Origin: Centrapalus pauciflorus
Taxonomy: Eukaryota; Streptophyta; Magnoliopsida; Asterales; Asteraceae
Direction: 5' to 3'
DNA: 64,000 nt
Assembly (NCBI GenBank): GCA_020465985.1
Contig: JAANYP010003725.1
Location: 836,501-900,500, forward strand
A program made the position numbers and the translations under genes. Under the pieces are notes generated by a model. That model was not told the DNA's origin and searched no databases. It worked only from the letters and a program-made list of their open reading frames with translations. Below are positions 44,376 through 55,677 of the stretch, piece after piece (the first letter of the stretch is position 1; the number at the start of each line of letters is the position of its first letter).

Positions 44376-44498
44376 ATGTCTTCTCAGTTCTTGATCGCTC
44401 CTACTTATTCGTTAATCGATCGTAGCGAAAGCATCAAACGCAACACAGTGAACTTCAGTTGTAGCGTTTGGGGAGATCAATTTCTCACGTATAATAAG
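44376..44498 (+). CDS. Terpene synthase exon 1
   Basis: 41 codons, MSSQFLIAPTYSLIDRSES to FLTYNK, phase 0, donor GTTTGT. Contains the NFSCSVWGDQFL block that follows the R/W motif. Confidence 0.85.
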
Positions 44499-44613
44499 GT
44501 TTGTATATATATACGATATCACCACTAGTTTTTCGATATGATACATCTAAAATTGACATCGATCATGATTCAGAATCGATCATCTGTCACTTTTTGTTAA
44601 TGCATGCATGTAG

Positions 44614-44902
44614 AGAAAGGATCAAGCTCATGAGGAGCAACTAGCGAAGGAACTCAAAGAGGAAGTGCGGAAAAAGTTAGTGATAACAAAAATACTCGAT
44701 CCCACAAAACATGTAGAGTTGATGATGCTTATTGATGCGGTCCAACGTCTTGGTGTATCATATCATTTTGAAAACGAAATCGAGGAATGTTTAAAGCATA
44801 TCTATGTTACATACGGGAATCAATGGATTGACGATGACAACCTCGAAAGCACTTCGATTTGGTTCAGACTCCTACGACAACAAGGCTTTAACGTTTCAAG
44901 TG
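44614..44902 (+). CDS. Terpene synthase exon 2
   Basis: Acceptor ATGTAG. Reads RKDQAHEEQLAKELKEEV through LIDAVQRLGVSYHFENEI to GFNVSS, ending one base into a codon before GTATAT. Length 289 nt. Confidence 0.85.
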
Positions 44903-44919
44903 GTATATATACTATCTTA

Positions 44920-45211
44920 CTCCCTCCATTTCAATTTAAATGTTCACATTTCTATTTTAAGTTGTCTTAAAGTAAATGTCCACTTATAAAATTAGATTAT
45001 AATAATTCATTAAGTTCCAATGATAAACTAATGTTTATAAAATTGTTATCTTTTTCAAAAAAAAAAAAAAAAAAAGATGACTAAATAAATAATGGTAAAT
45101 TTGTCATTTAAGTATAAAAAGTGAGCAATAATTGTAGTTCAACTGATGCACACCTTTTGAAATTGTGTTTTTATCCATTGGAGTTAGGACATTTAATTGG
45201 AACGGATGGAG
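44920..45211. mobile_element. Stowaway MITE in terpene synthase intron 2
   Basis: Starts CTCCCTCCATTTCAATTTAA after a TA dinucleotide and ends TTTAATTGGAACGGATGGAG, an inverted pair of the classic Stowaway terminus, with TA nearby on the right. About 290 bp, non-coding. It lies only 18 bp after the exon 2 donor. Confidence 0.85.
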
Positions 45212-45241
45212 TGATAAATATCGCCCGTACCTAGTTATACG

Positions 45242-46070
45242 CAGTGACGGATCCAGAATTTTTGTTATAGGGGTCGGAATTTATCACGTTGCGACAGTAC
45301 TAGTTTTTGTGGTTCTATAAAAAATTTTACACCTCACAAGTTCCGATGAGGTCGGTTCATCTTGATTACATAATAAAAAATACATAAATACTACAACTCA
45401 TTAATCGTTAGAAATTAAAAGAAATTAGATTCCACAAACAAGTTATTATATCATTGTTTGAAACATTAAGTAATTCTTTCTATATTGTGCAAATGCAATA
45501 GTCACTCAACAATATATTTATTTACTTGTAAAATTTTTGTGGTATGGTATTGATAGTTCCTCCAATTGATAATGATTCAGTTTTAGGTATAAAAAAAAAT
45601 TCAAAATCGAAACCTGTTGTTTAAAATAAAACAATTAAACAAAAGCAACTTATGCTAATTGTTAAACACTTAAAGTCTCAAATAAATAATAATCTAAATA
45701 TCTAAAGACTAAAACAACAAATGACATTCTTACAAACATCAAACAAGTAACAATAAAACTAACAATATATTTTTAGTCCAAGCTCAAATATGAAGTGTCC
45801 AACAATGAATTAGCCCAATAAATTAATGTTCAACATACGTGTATTTTTAAATTATTTGTTAAATGGGTAACAAACTATTAGGTTATAATATATTTTCTTA
45901 GATTTTGTAACAAATTTTTTTTATATGTGTAAACTTTATAAACACTAACAAGGATATTGGAGTCGAACATAAAAAATCATAGGGGTCGAAAAATTTTCAA
46001 TATAACACGTCAAATTAAAAAATTATCAGGATCGTTTGACCCCTATAAACTCCACATAGATCCGCCACTG
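45242..46070. mobile_element. hAT-like non-autonomous element in intron 2
   Basis: Ends CAGTGACGGATCCAG and, in reverse complement, CAGTGGCGGATCTA. TSDs GTTATACG (45234-45241) and GTAATACG (46071-46078) agree at 7 of 8 positions. 829 bp, no ORF. Same family as 9477-9914. It ends 65 bp before exon 3. Confidence 0.88.
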
Positions 46071-46135
46071 GTAATACGTATGTATTTTCAAGTCGTGAAA
46101 TTGTTTTTAACGATACTACATGTTTTCACGTATAG

Positions 46136-46511
46136 GAATATTTAATAGGTACAAGAACGACAATGGTAAGTTTATGGAGTCCATGAAAGACGATGTTCAA
46201 GGCATGTTTTCTTTGTACGAAGCAGCGTACATGAGGACGAATGGTGACAAAGTTTTAGATGAAGCCCTTGAATTCACGAGGCTTCACCTTCGCAACATAG
46301 CCAAAAATCATGCCGATGCTTCTCTCAAAGCTCAAATACATCAAGCACTACAACAACCTCTTCGAAAAAGGTTGCCAAGGCTAGAGGCATTGCGTTACTT
46401 ACCAATCTATGAAGAAGTTGCTTTCCATAACGAGGCGTTGCTAAAGCTCGCCAAGTTAGACTTCAATTTGCTCCAAGATTTGCATCGAAAGGAGCTTAGC
46501 GAAATTAGCAA
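46136..46511 (+). CDS. Terpene synthase exon 3
   Basis: 376 nt between a TATAG acceptor and a perfect GTAAGT donor. Reads IFNRYKNDNGKFMESMKDDV, EAAYMRTNGDKVLDEALEFT to HRKELSEIS, ending two bases into the Lys codon. Confidence 0.87.
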
Positions 46512-47117
46512 GTAAGTGTGTGTATGTTACTTAAGGTCTTATTTTGTAGGGTTAATCGTAAGAAATAACAAGCTATTTTTTTAAAATTTATGATTATAAC
46601 AACTTACAACTTTTAACTACCAATTACATTAATCTAGTTTTAATTTTTTATGATCATAACAACCTAATTTAAATTTTATCAAATTTAGCAATCTATTTTC
46701 TAATTTTGCATAATTGTGACAACTAATTTGTTAATTATATGACATGTTAAGTTTTAAATAATGTGGAATATAATTTGGTAAAATTTCGATTAATCATTCG
46801 CGCCTTAAGGAATGCCAAGGGTTAATTTGTTTTTATCAAGTTAATTACTTTGTCAGGTTATATTTTACATTATTTAGAAATTAACATGTCATTTATGTAA
46901 CTAATTAGTTGTTATAATCGTTAAAAAAAAAAGTAAATTGTATATTATAATTGTTATTATTATTGTGAAAAATTAGAAAGTAAATCATTATAATTGGTGA
47001 ATTTTAAAACATGTTATTATATGAAAGATCAAAAAGTAAATTGTCATTTCACACAATTTACTAAATACACCAAAAAAAAAAAAATTTCGATCATACATGT
47101 ATTATTTACTGTTTTAG

Positions 47118-47337
47118 ATGGTGGAAGGATTTGGATGTGTCGAGAAAACTACCTTATGTTCGGGACAGAATAGTCGAAAGCTACTTTTGGGCATTGGGAG
47201 CCTATTTCGAGCCCCAACATTTCCGATGCAAGGATTTTTGTAACAAAAACAGGCAATCTCGTAGTCATTTTGGACGACACATATGATAATTATGGCACTT
47301 ATGAAGAACTCGAGATCTTTACTGAAGCGGTTCAAAG
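47118..47337 (+). pseudogene. Terpene synthase exon 4, carrying the +1 frameshift
   Basis: After TTTTAG: WWKDLDVSRKLPYVRDRIVE and WALGAYFEPQH in one frame, then ARIFVTKTGNLVVILDDTYD and YGTYEELEIFTEAVQR in the next frame. The change of frame falls between 47216 and 47225. Length is 220 nt against the family norm of 219. Confidence 0.9.
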
Positions 47338-47452
47338 GTACGTGGACGATAGTGATGCAATAGTGCATTTAACTCATTCTGTATAGCTAGGGTTTGATAT
47401 CGTCGACACATGATATGATGGTTTATTTATTTATTGTGATCAAAATTCATAG

Positions 47453-47591
47453 ATGGTCGATAAGTTGTCTGGATATGCTTCCGGATTACATGAAAATAAT
47501 ATATCAAGAACTTCTCAACATTCATAAAGAAGCCGAAGAATTGCTAGAAAAGAAGGGACAAGCATATCGTAGCTACTACGCAATCGAGATG
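47453..47591 (+). CDS. Terpene synthase exon 5
   Basis: 139 nt, the usual length for this exon. WSISCLDMLPDYMKIIYQEL to SYYAIEM, donor GTACGT. Confidence 0.87.
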
Positions 47592-47607
47592 GTACGTATC
47601 CACCATA

Positions 47608-47988
47608 ATATACATAAAGTATCACCAGTTCTGCGGATGTACCACTTTTAAAAACATTTTTAAAAGACGTCCATAATCATGTTAAAAATAAAAATTAAGA
47701 TTACTTGCAAAAAGTCACACACAGACACATATTGGAATTATGTGAAATGTGTATGTTCAGAATCATGGTATCGTTGTTCACAGTTACGGTATTTTTCCAA
47801 GTTCAAACGAATTTTAAGGTGTTAGAAAGCATTATTGATTATAATATTTTACAAATAGTGTTATATTATTTGTATCTACATGAATATTTAAAAAATTAAA
47901 AAATACTTTTTCATAGCATGTTCACACTCAAAACCCATGTATTCATATGGTACGCACAATACCTTGCAAAACCTTGGTACTCACACAA
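47608..47988. mobile_element. Family E element in intron 5
   Basis: Inverted copy of 3891-4312. Near the right end it reads CAAAACCTTGGTACTCACAC, and near the left CAGTTCTGCGGATGTACC. It starts 17 bp after the exon 5 donor. Confidence 0.55.
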
Positions 47989-48288
47989 ACCATATTATAT
48001 ATAACAAAATTATAAGTTAATATAGTTTATTACAATTAGTTTTTATCAAGTAAATTTACAAAACAATCATCTGAATGTATGATTAACAATGTGAATGAAT
48101 ATGAAATATTCACATCATATCTAATTCATTCACATTTTTTTAATTTTATTTAATAAAATTTTAGGAAACCAAATTATATAACTTATAATGTTATTTTATA
48201 CAATGCTACGTAAAAAAAATTAAAGATTCTATCGTTCGGAGTTGTATTCCAGTACCCTAATAAAGATGTAGTACTCATTTAATCCTGA

Positions 48289-48289
<1 letters not shown>
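47989..48289. other. Repeat-like AT-rich piece of intron 5
   Basis: Contains TTTATCAAGTAAATTTACAAA and GAATGAATATGAAATATTCAC, resembling part of 40870-41090. It ends CAGTACCC...GTAGTACTCATTTAATCC before a (CA)n tract, so it is probably another member of the GTACC-ended element group. Confidence 0.4.

Positions 48290-48383
<94 letters not shown>
48290..48383. repeat. (CA)n then (TA)n microsatellite
   Basis: About 60 bp of CA repeats run into about 32 bp of TA repeats at the left edge of family A copy 2. Confidence 0.95.
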
Positions 48384-48386
<3 letters not shown>

Positions 48387-49003
48387 AGGTTCCATTGAGA
48401 ACTTTTGTGCATCGAGGCACAAAAAAACCTCCATTGGCCATTGGATGAAAAGAATGTGTGGGTTAGATCAAATGGCAAAAGGGTAATTAAATAGAAAGTT
48501 TTATGCATCAAGTGCACATAATGAAATTCGCGGAGGGGTAAAACAGGAATTATGCAATCCTTATTTAATTATTACACTTCCAAAATTAACAAAAATAATA
48601 CAAATTCAAAATACATCAAAATACATGCATATCGTTCATCTCTTCATGCATATCGTTCAACTCTTCCAAAAATAAATCATGCATATCGTTCATCTCTTCC
48701 AAAATCAAAATACATCATAATACAAACATAAATCGTTCATACAAATATAAATCATTCATATCGTTCATCTCTTTCAAAATCAAGAGGGACTAAGAGAGAG
48801 GAGAGAGAGAGATAGAGAGAAAGAGGGAGTGATTTTAGGAAAGAAGTTAATGTATTAATTATCTTAAAAACATTTAAATTCAAAAATAATTTTCATACAT
48901 TTAATATCCCCTAAATGCCCTTTGTGCACCCTTGGTGGATAGTTCGATGCACAAAAGTTCTCAATGGTGCCTCGATGCACAAAAGTTCTCAATCGAACCC
49001 CAA

Positions 49004-49005
<2 letters not shown>
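48384..49005. mobile_element. Family A element, copy 2 (intron 5, complete)
   Basis: Left end GGGAGGTTCCATTGAGAAC, right end in reverse complement GATTGGGGTTCGATTGAGAAC-like, with TTTTGTGCATCGAGGCAC at both ends. Inverted relative to copy 1. 622 bp between two TA tracts, with the ATGCATATCGTTCATC repeats and a GA-rich run inside. Confidence 0.75.

Positions 49006-49078
<73 letters not shown>
49006..49078. repeat. (TA)n microsatellite
   Basis: About 73 bp of TA repeats. Confidence 0.95.
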
Positions 49079-49083
<5 letters not shown>

Positions 49084-50400
49084 GCAACACTCACTTGGAT
49101 ACGTCTTTTACGATTAATGGAGTAAAATGGTGTAAAAACACTTAACATGTTTTTGGTCAAAGAAAATTAAGTTGGAATTAAATCCAACCGTTTTAAATCT
49201 TTTAAGATTAAGAGTTTGAAACTTTGATGTAAAACCGATTAATGGACATATTTTATTAATTTCAGAATATCAAGTATGGAGTTCTCCAGTATTCCCCAAT
49301 TTCTTAAAATCAATAATAAATGTCTTTTACAATTAATTAAGTCAACTAAATCTAGCTTTTAGAGATTAAAACTGTCTACACGTCAAGCGCTCGGAAATAA
49401 CTATAAATATTCAATTTTGCCGCATAAACATCAATCAAGTCTAAGGAAATCAAAGATTAAACTAATCCTATAATCACAATACTGCTAAGAATTAATTTGC
49501 ATACGATGATTTCACAATTTATTAACTAATCACCATTTCATAATCACAATAATGCTAGAAACAGCAACCAATTAATAAACCACTTAAATTTGATTGAGTT
49601 TATAAAAATCAGCATTAATAATCAATAATCATGATCACAATATTGCTAGAATATCAACTACAATTCTGATTTTACGCATATTAATCGTATGAATCGAGAA
49701 TACACCAATGAATCAAACACTTTTCAACCAAAACCATCAAAGACTTCATTAATCCATGTAAAAACGTAACCAAGCAAGTGCTTGGATGAACTACTCACTA
49801 ATCATGATAAAAACTACAGAAATAACGAGATCTATACTAAACATATTAATTTCAGAAGAAAATATGGAAAGAATGTACCAAAATCCGGATGAAAAACGAG
49901 AAAATCCCGCAACCGAATGCTTGAACCACTCTACTAGCCGAATGCTTCCCTAATCTATCCTAAACTAAGCTGAAAAACATAAAACTACGAAACACCTACT
50001 AATCGCACTATAAACTGTGTGAAAAAGTTCGTCTAAAAAATGCATAGAAAATAACGAAACGGCTGCTGACTTTTATATTTTTCTGTGATCGCGGCCGCGC
50101 TGAGGGGATCGCGGGCGAGATAACAAGCATGGGCGCGTTCTGGTGATCGCAGGTCAGCGCGGTTGCGCTGGAATGGTCGCGGCCGCGATCAGGTCAACTT
50201 GGTCAAAGTCAACAGGATTCCAAGGAAGATCGGCTCAGCCCGTAAATTTGACGAATAAGCTCCATAATCCATTCTTTTCCGCTTTATGCAACCTTCGAAC
50301 TGCGAAACACAAAACATGGACAAATCAGAGTCGTATTTAAACAATTCAAGGCAAAAATAACCCAAATCTAAGGCAAAATATGACTAAAAATATGTACAAA
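49079..50400. other. Unclassified 1.3-kb segment in intron 5
   Basis: Begins TTAAAAGCAACACTCACTTGG and contains AT-rich DNA with repeated TCACAATA-ATGCTAGAA-type phrases (49475, 49547, 49633). Its 3' third is GC-richer, with two GCGGCCGC sites. Composition near the end (GAACTGCGAAACACAAAACA) resembles retrotransposon LTR DNA. No LTR pair, primer site or coding domain was found. Confidence 0.35.
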
Positions 50401-50534
50401 ATATGTCATAACAATCATAATACAAACATGAATCGTTCATAGAAACATAAATCATGCGTATCGTTCATCTCTTCCAAAATCAAGAGGGGGCTAAGAGAGA
50501 GGAGAGAGAGATCGAGAGAGAGAGAGTGAGAGAG

Positions 50535-50576
<42 letters not shown>

Positions 50577-51201
50577 TGTGTGTATGTTTGGCAAAACTAG
50601 CTGTAGCTTTGTATTTTTAAAAGAGGTAGAGCTTTTAGTAGCTGAAGCTTTTGAGAGCTGAAGCTTTTTAAAAGAGTTGGAGCTTTTAGTTTTATAAATG
50701 TGTTTGGCAAAAGTAGTTGTAGCTGTAGTTATTAGTATTAACTTACGTAAAAGGGCATTAATATTAATTAAATGTGGTAGTTTATGATTAATAGAAGGGT
50801 AAAAAAGTAAATATGTTTGACTAAAAGCTCCGGAGCTTTTCAAAAGCTACTTCTACTAGCTTTTTTATAAAAGAGCTTATTTTTGAGAAAATAAAAGCTC
50901 TATGTATCTTTCCAAACAAAGCTTTTATTTTTAGTAGAGCTTATTTAAAATAAAAGCTTCTAAAAGCTCTTAGAAGCTCTCTACCAAACATAGCCAAAGA
51001 GAGAGTGGTGTAGGAAAGAAGTTAATGTTGATTTTCATACCAAATTTAGCTATTAATTATCATAAAAATATTTACATTCAAAAATAATTTCCATACATTT
51101 AATATCACCTAAATGCCCTTTGTGCACCATTGGTAGATAGTTCGATGCATAAAAGTTCTCACTGGTGCCTCGATGCACAAAAGTTCTCAATCGAACCCCA
51201 A
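50401..51201. mobile_element. Family A element, copy 3 (5'-truncated, intron 5)
   Basis: Shares TAATACAAACATGAATCGTTCAT and CTTCCAAAATCAAGAGGG with copy 2, then the subterminal GTGCCTCGATGCACAAAAG and the end AATCGAACCCCAATATATA. The GGGAGG end is missing. A MITE is inserted at about 50585-50993. Confidence 0.65.
50585..50993. mobile_element. MITE with TATGTTTGG ends and AGCTTTTA-rich interior
   Basis: Ends TATGTTTGGCAAAACTAGC and, in reverse complement, GCTATGTTTGGTAGAGAGC. The interior repeats AGCTTTTAGTAGCTG/AAAAGCTC motifs. The sequence is absent from family A copy 2, which supports insertion. TSD is unclear in the GT/GA-rich target. Confidence 0.65.
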
Positions 51202-51219
51202 TATATATATATATATATA
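51202..51219. repeat. Short (TA)n tract
   Basis: TA run between family A copy 3 and family B copy 2. Confidence 0.9.
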
Positions 51220-51700
<481 letters not shown>

Positions 51701-51752
51701 TCGATCTCCTTCGATATCCATACATATATTTTGTTAATTTGGCAATGACTAG

Positions 51753-52004
51753 GTGAAAGAGTACACCCGAAATCTCCTCACTGAAGCCAAATGGGTAAAA
51801 GAGGGATATATTCCAACCGTAGAAGAACACAAATCCGTTGCGTTGGTAACTTGTGGATACGCCATGATGATTGCTGAATGTTATGTGCACGGGTCGGATG
51901 ATTTGGTAACCGAGGATACGTTTGAATGGGTGTCGACTTACCCTCCTCTCGTCAAAGCTTCATGTTTGATTGCAAGGCTCTTGGATGATATTGCGACACA
52001 CAGA
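51753..52004 (+). CDS. Terpene synthase exon 6
   Basis: Acceptor GACTAG. Reads VKEYTRNLLTEAKWVKEGYI to LVKASCLIARLLDDIATHR, donor GTATAT. Carries the first half of the second metal-binding motif. Confidence 0.87.
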
Positions 52005-52134
52005 GTATATAAAAATAAGATTCGATCCGTTTTAGTTAAATAAAACCATAGCTAGCTAGCTAGCGCGCTATCAACGTAATTAATCAAGATTACATGAAGT
52101 TAACCAATTATTTGTGTGATCGTGTTTCATGCAG

Positions 52135-52425
52135 GAGGAGCAAGAAAGAAACCACGTGGCTTCAAGCGTGGAATGCTACATGAAGCAGTATGGTGTCTCG
52201 GAGGAGCAATCACATGAATTTTTATCGAAAAAAATCGAAGATGAATGGAAAGTTATAAATCAAGAGTGCCTAAGGCCAACAAATGTCACGAGGCCTCAAC
52301 TTATGATTGTCGTCAACCTCACACGTGTGTGTGACGTTCTCTATACACGCGGTGACAATTACAGTCATGCCGGGAAAGAAATGATCGGTTACATCAAATC
52401 ACTTCTCGTTAACCCGATGTCTTGA
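52135..52425 (+). CDS. Terpene synthase exon 7
   Basis: Acceptor ATGCAG. Reads EEQERNHVASSVECYMKQYG to YIKSLLVNPMS and TGA. Completes the NSE/DTE-type motif and the C-terminal active-site lid region. Confidence 0.88.
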   Translation, partial: EEQERNHVASSVECYMKQYGVSEEQSHEFLSKKIEDEWKVINQECLRPTNVTRPQLMIVVNLTRVCDVLYTRGDNYSHAGKEMIGYIKSLLVNPMS

Positions 52426-52664
52426 TAATTAAGTCTGTAACTTTCTTTTATAATCGTTTGAGTTTAAGGTCTACATCAAATGACTAATTTTTTTTTTATG
52501 GTGCTTGTATTAAAAATTAATGATTATATATTTATATGGTATATTATTGTTTACTTTGTCACTTGCATGTTAGAGAAATTGAGATTAATTAATTAAAAAA
52601 ATTCCTTTAAATTTAAAAACTTTAATCAATATGATCATCATTAAATATAAATCTTTCTTAGTTT

Positions 52665-53450
52665 CAGGGCGGTCCTATCATTTTTTAGGCCCGAGGCATG
52701 CTTAAAAAGGGGCCCTCTATATATAAGCAATATTCATATAAAAAAATTACAATTAAATAATATTGATTTTGTTGCATTATTGTCAGTGTCATGTCTTTAA
52801 AAACTTCACAATCTGTCATGGTTTCATGGTGCTTCTCTGAATCTTTCCTCAATCCAAAAACCGCAAAAAAAAAAAAAATTAATATTAACATCGTATGATT
52901 ATAAATTGGGTAAAAATTGCATACAATAATAAATTATATATTTATTAGTAAATTGAAAAAAAGAAATTTAAATTTTAAACGATTCATAATATAAATAGTA
53001 ACATATGTGTCAAAAAAAATAACATCTCAATAAATAAATACATATCTCATTAGTATTTTTAATAATCTTATAATAAATAACATAAACCGCGTGATAAACA
53101 AAAATAAAAAAATCAAACTCATTGAAAAACAAAAGTATGAATATTGAATTTGATGGATTGTACATTGATATAAAGCAAATAGACGATATCTATATATGAA
53201 AATCCAAGTGATAATGATGAAATATAAAAAATAAAAAAAGTGCACACAATGAGAATCGAACCCGTGCCATTAGAGTTCCAAGATCAGATGACTACCAGCT
53301 AAACCAACACATTGTCTGTGATTTTTTTTGTACAAAACATATATAACCTAACACTGGACTGCTGGGTACATTAACATATTAAATTTTTTTTGGGCCCTTA
53401 GAGTGATTGGGCCCTGGGCGATGGCCCAACCAGGCCTAGGGCCGGCCCTG
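52665..53450. mobile_element. hAT-type non-autonomous element, CAGGGC(C)GGYCCT ends
   Basis: Starts CAGGGCGGTCCTATC and ends GGGCCGGCCCTG. A perfect 8-bp TSD, CTTAGTTT, lies at 52657-52664 and 53451-53458. 786 bp, no transposase. It lies 240 bp after the terpene synthase stop codon. Confidence 0.9.
53241..53316 (-). other. tRNA-like segment inside the hAT element
   Basis: On the minus strand TTGGTTTAGCTGGTAGTC looks like an A-box region, and CGGGTTCGATTCTCATTG about 30 bases later matches a B box (GGTTCGANTC). The acceptor stem does not pair well, so this is tRNA-derived rather than a tRNA gene. Confidence 0.45.
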
Positions 53451-53458
53451 CTTAGTTT

Positions 53459-53785
53459 GAAGAGTGATCCATCTATATACGGGTCAAGTATCCACGGGTT
53501 TCTACATTTCAGAACCAAAATCAAGCCAAGATAATTGGTTTTTTTTTTTTTTTGGCTTTTGCTTTCTTTGGTTTTTGATTTTTCCGATTTTAAGTCAACT
53601 GTATCGTTCGGTTTTCCTGTTTAGTTTTAATACCCTTATATATTTGTATTGGTAATTCGTCGTTGTTAGACCATTGTCAATTCGTCATTGTTGAACTAGT
53701 TTTGTGCTATCACTTTTTATTCTTTATCACTCTGCAAATTTTTGATAGAAATGTGTATTATGTACGTGTGAGAATTCTTTAGTTC
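53459..53785. other. Intergenic, nothing recognised
   Basis: AT-rich with a T run at about 53540-53554. No gene or element end is evident. Confidence 0.4.
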
Positions 53786-53788
53786 TTA

Positions 53789-54164
53789 GAGGGTGTTTGG
53801 ATTTGCGTTTGAAAAAATGTTGTAGCGTTTTGATAACTAATAATCAGATAATAGTTGTAACAAAAAGTGTTGTCGAAAATGTAATGTTTGGTTTAGCTTC
53901 TGCTGTTTGCTATCCTAATTATCAAATAATCAGTTTTTAAAGTGTTTGGATTTGCGTTTTCACTTGTAAAATGACCACATAATCACTTATTAATCAAATA
54001 AGCTACATTTTTTAAGTTATGAAAAAAATGTGTTGTAATATTAACTCTAAACGCAAATGATCACTTATTAACGTATGCAATCCAAACACTTTAAACCAAA
54101 TATTTGTGTTATTATAACGTAATAAGCTAATAATTTCGTTCATAATGCAAAACCAAACACCCTC
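53789..54164. mobile_element. Tourist-like (PIF/Harbinger) MITE
   Basis: TIRs GAGGGTGTTTGG and CCAAACACCCTC, with TTA target duplications at 53786-53788 and 54165-54167. 376 bp, non-coding. Confidence 0.88.
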
Positions 54165-54287
54165 TTAGTATTTATCAATTTGTGTTTATTTAAACTTTTT
54201 GCATTTAATGGACCAATTTTAATGAAGCGTATAGAGACCGAAATTCATGAGACAATGCTGGTATTAAGTGTATCAAACTAATTTACA

Positions 54288-54444
54288 TGTTGGGATAAGA
54301 ATATTGGACACTTTGAGCCTCTAGTGCATACGTTGTATTAGCCCATTGGGCTTGGTTAGACGTTTTAACTTTTATAGGGTTTTTAGTTGTATCGTTATTT
54401 TCAAGTTAATAAACCTTAATTCTTATGGTTTTTCTCTGTCAACA
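54288..54444 (+). repeat. Short LTR of a Copia/TRIM-type element, 5' end only
   Basis: 157 bp running TGTTGGGATAAG to TCTGTCAACA, followed directly by TAGTATCAGAGCC at 54445, a Met-tRNA type primer site. No second LTR and no coding region were found downstream, so the element is truncated or a TRIM remnant. Confidence 0.6.
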
Positions 54445-54457
54445 TAGTATCAGAGCC

Positions 54458-55096
54458 ACAAAAGATCAATGATCCATTTGTCTTTTTGGTTTGTCTCCCT
54501 TGATCTCTATTCAGGTTCATCGTTTCGTTTAACTGTTTTTGGCTAGGTTTTGCGTAGCTATAAAGAAAACAACGTTCTAGGTTTGTCTACCGTTGGATTA
54601 TCACGATTTTTGGTGAGGTTCGTAACATGTCTTTAGTTCGACCGTTCGGATTATCAATTTAAGTTTTCTAAAGTGACTTATTTGTGGTCGAAGTTGTTTG
54701 TTTCGTTTTTCTACTTTCGGCTAGATTCGTGTAGCCGTGGGAAAAAATAGCATTCTTGCTTCGTCATGATTCTGTAGGTTCAAAGCTCATATATTATCAA
54801 TTTATACCGTTGGGGTAATTGATTAAAGGTTTCTATAAAGATTTATAATACAATGTCGAAGCTGGCTATTGAGAAAAATTGCAAAAGTTTGGTATCGCAT
54901 CTTATGTTTTGTATAGTTTGGGTCTTATTCTTATCAATGAACATATTTTTCGAAAGGAAGTTATTAGAAAATAGTGTTTCAGTTATTAAAGTTAGCTTTG
55001 TTTTAACCAATACAACTACCAATAATTGAAACTTGATTTTCCATGATAAAGCCGGTAAAGTTGGATTTATGTAATTAAATGGATGTTGATAGAGTT
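54458..55096. other. Leader-like remnant, no coding region
   Basis: DNA after the primer site has GTTCGTAACATG- and TTTCGTTTTTCTACTTTCGG-like pieces that may be retrotransposon leader. No Gag or Pol motif could be read. Confidence 0.3.
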
Positions 55097-55270
55097 GATT
55101 TGTACATAACACTCTTTGTCCATACACAATAATTTCACATAAATTGACTATTATATCCTTAATATCAGTTTTATCAACATTACATTTTACCACTTATACT
55201 ATGGGTAAAATAATCTATTTATATGAGATTGTTGTGTATGGAAAAAAAAAAAAGTATTATGTACAAATCA
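55097..55270. mobile_element. Small hairpin MITE
   Basis: GATTTGTACATAACACTC and TCCATACACAATAATTTCA on the left are mirrored on the right by TTGTTGTGTATGG and TATTATGTACAAATC. About 174 bp, almost all stem. Confidence 0.65.
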
Positions 55271-55453
55271 CCTCCCATTTTAAAAGTTATAATTTTTCAT
55301 TGGAAAAAACAATTATTAATGTTGTGAATGACACTGTAATTAAATGATTTAAAAATATGAAAAATCATAAAGAACAACGGTAAATCGGTAATACATAATG
55401 TTTAAGCGTGAATCCTCCGGAAGGTCTATTCATTTAGCCTTGGCTTGAATTAA

Positions 55454-55658
55454 TGTGATGAAATTAAATGCAATCGAGAATGATTGAGGATGAACTAATC
55501 ATATGAATTGAGAATGGCTACAAGAATTATTGAAAGAAATTAGAGAAGAATTAAAGTGATCAAGTGATCACATATGTACTATAAAGGTGGTATTTATAGA
55601 CTAAGATTCACCCTTCAACAAACTAACAAACTATATAACAAATCTTTATTATCTCACA
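55454..55658 (-). repeat. 3' LTR of the Copia at 55454-60187
   Basis: 205 bp. On the minus strand it is preceded by the purine-rich AAGGTGGAGAT. Confidence 0.88.
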
Positions 55659-55677
55659 ATCTCCACCTTAATAAAGA

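Larger units (their letters stand above)
42840..44640 (+). repeat. Segmental duplication, copy 2 (upstream of the terpene synthase)
   Basis: Partner of 39280-41613. It includes the hAT insertion at 43693, which copy 1 lacks, and continues into exon 1, intron 1 and the start of exon 2 of the terpene synthase gene. Confidence 0.8.

Noticed and set aside
55097..55270. Possible pre-miRNA hairpin
   Set aside because: The near-perfect symmetric arms and TIR-like ends fit a MITE better. A miRNA claim would need small-RNA reads.
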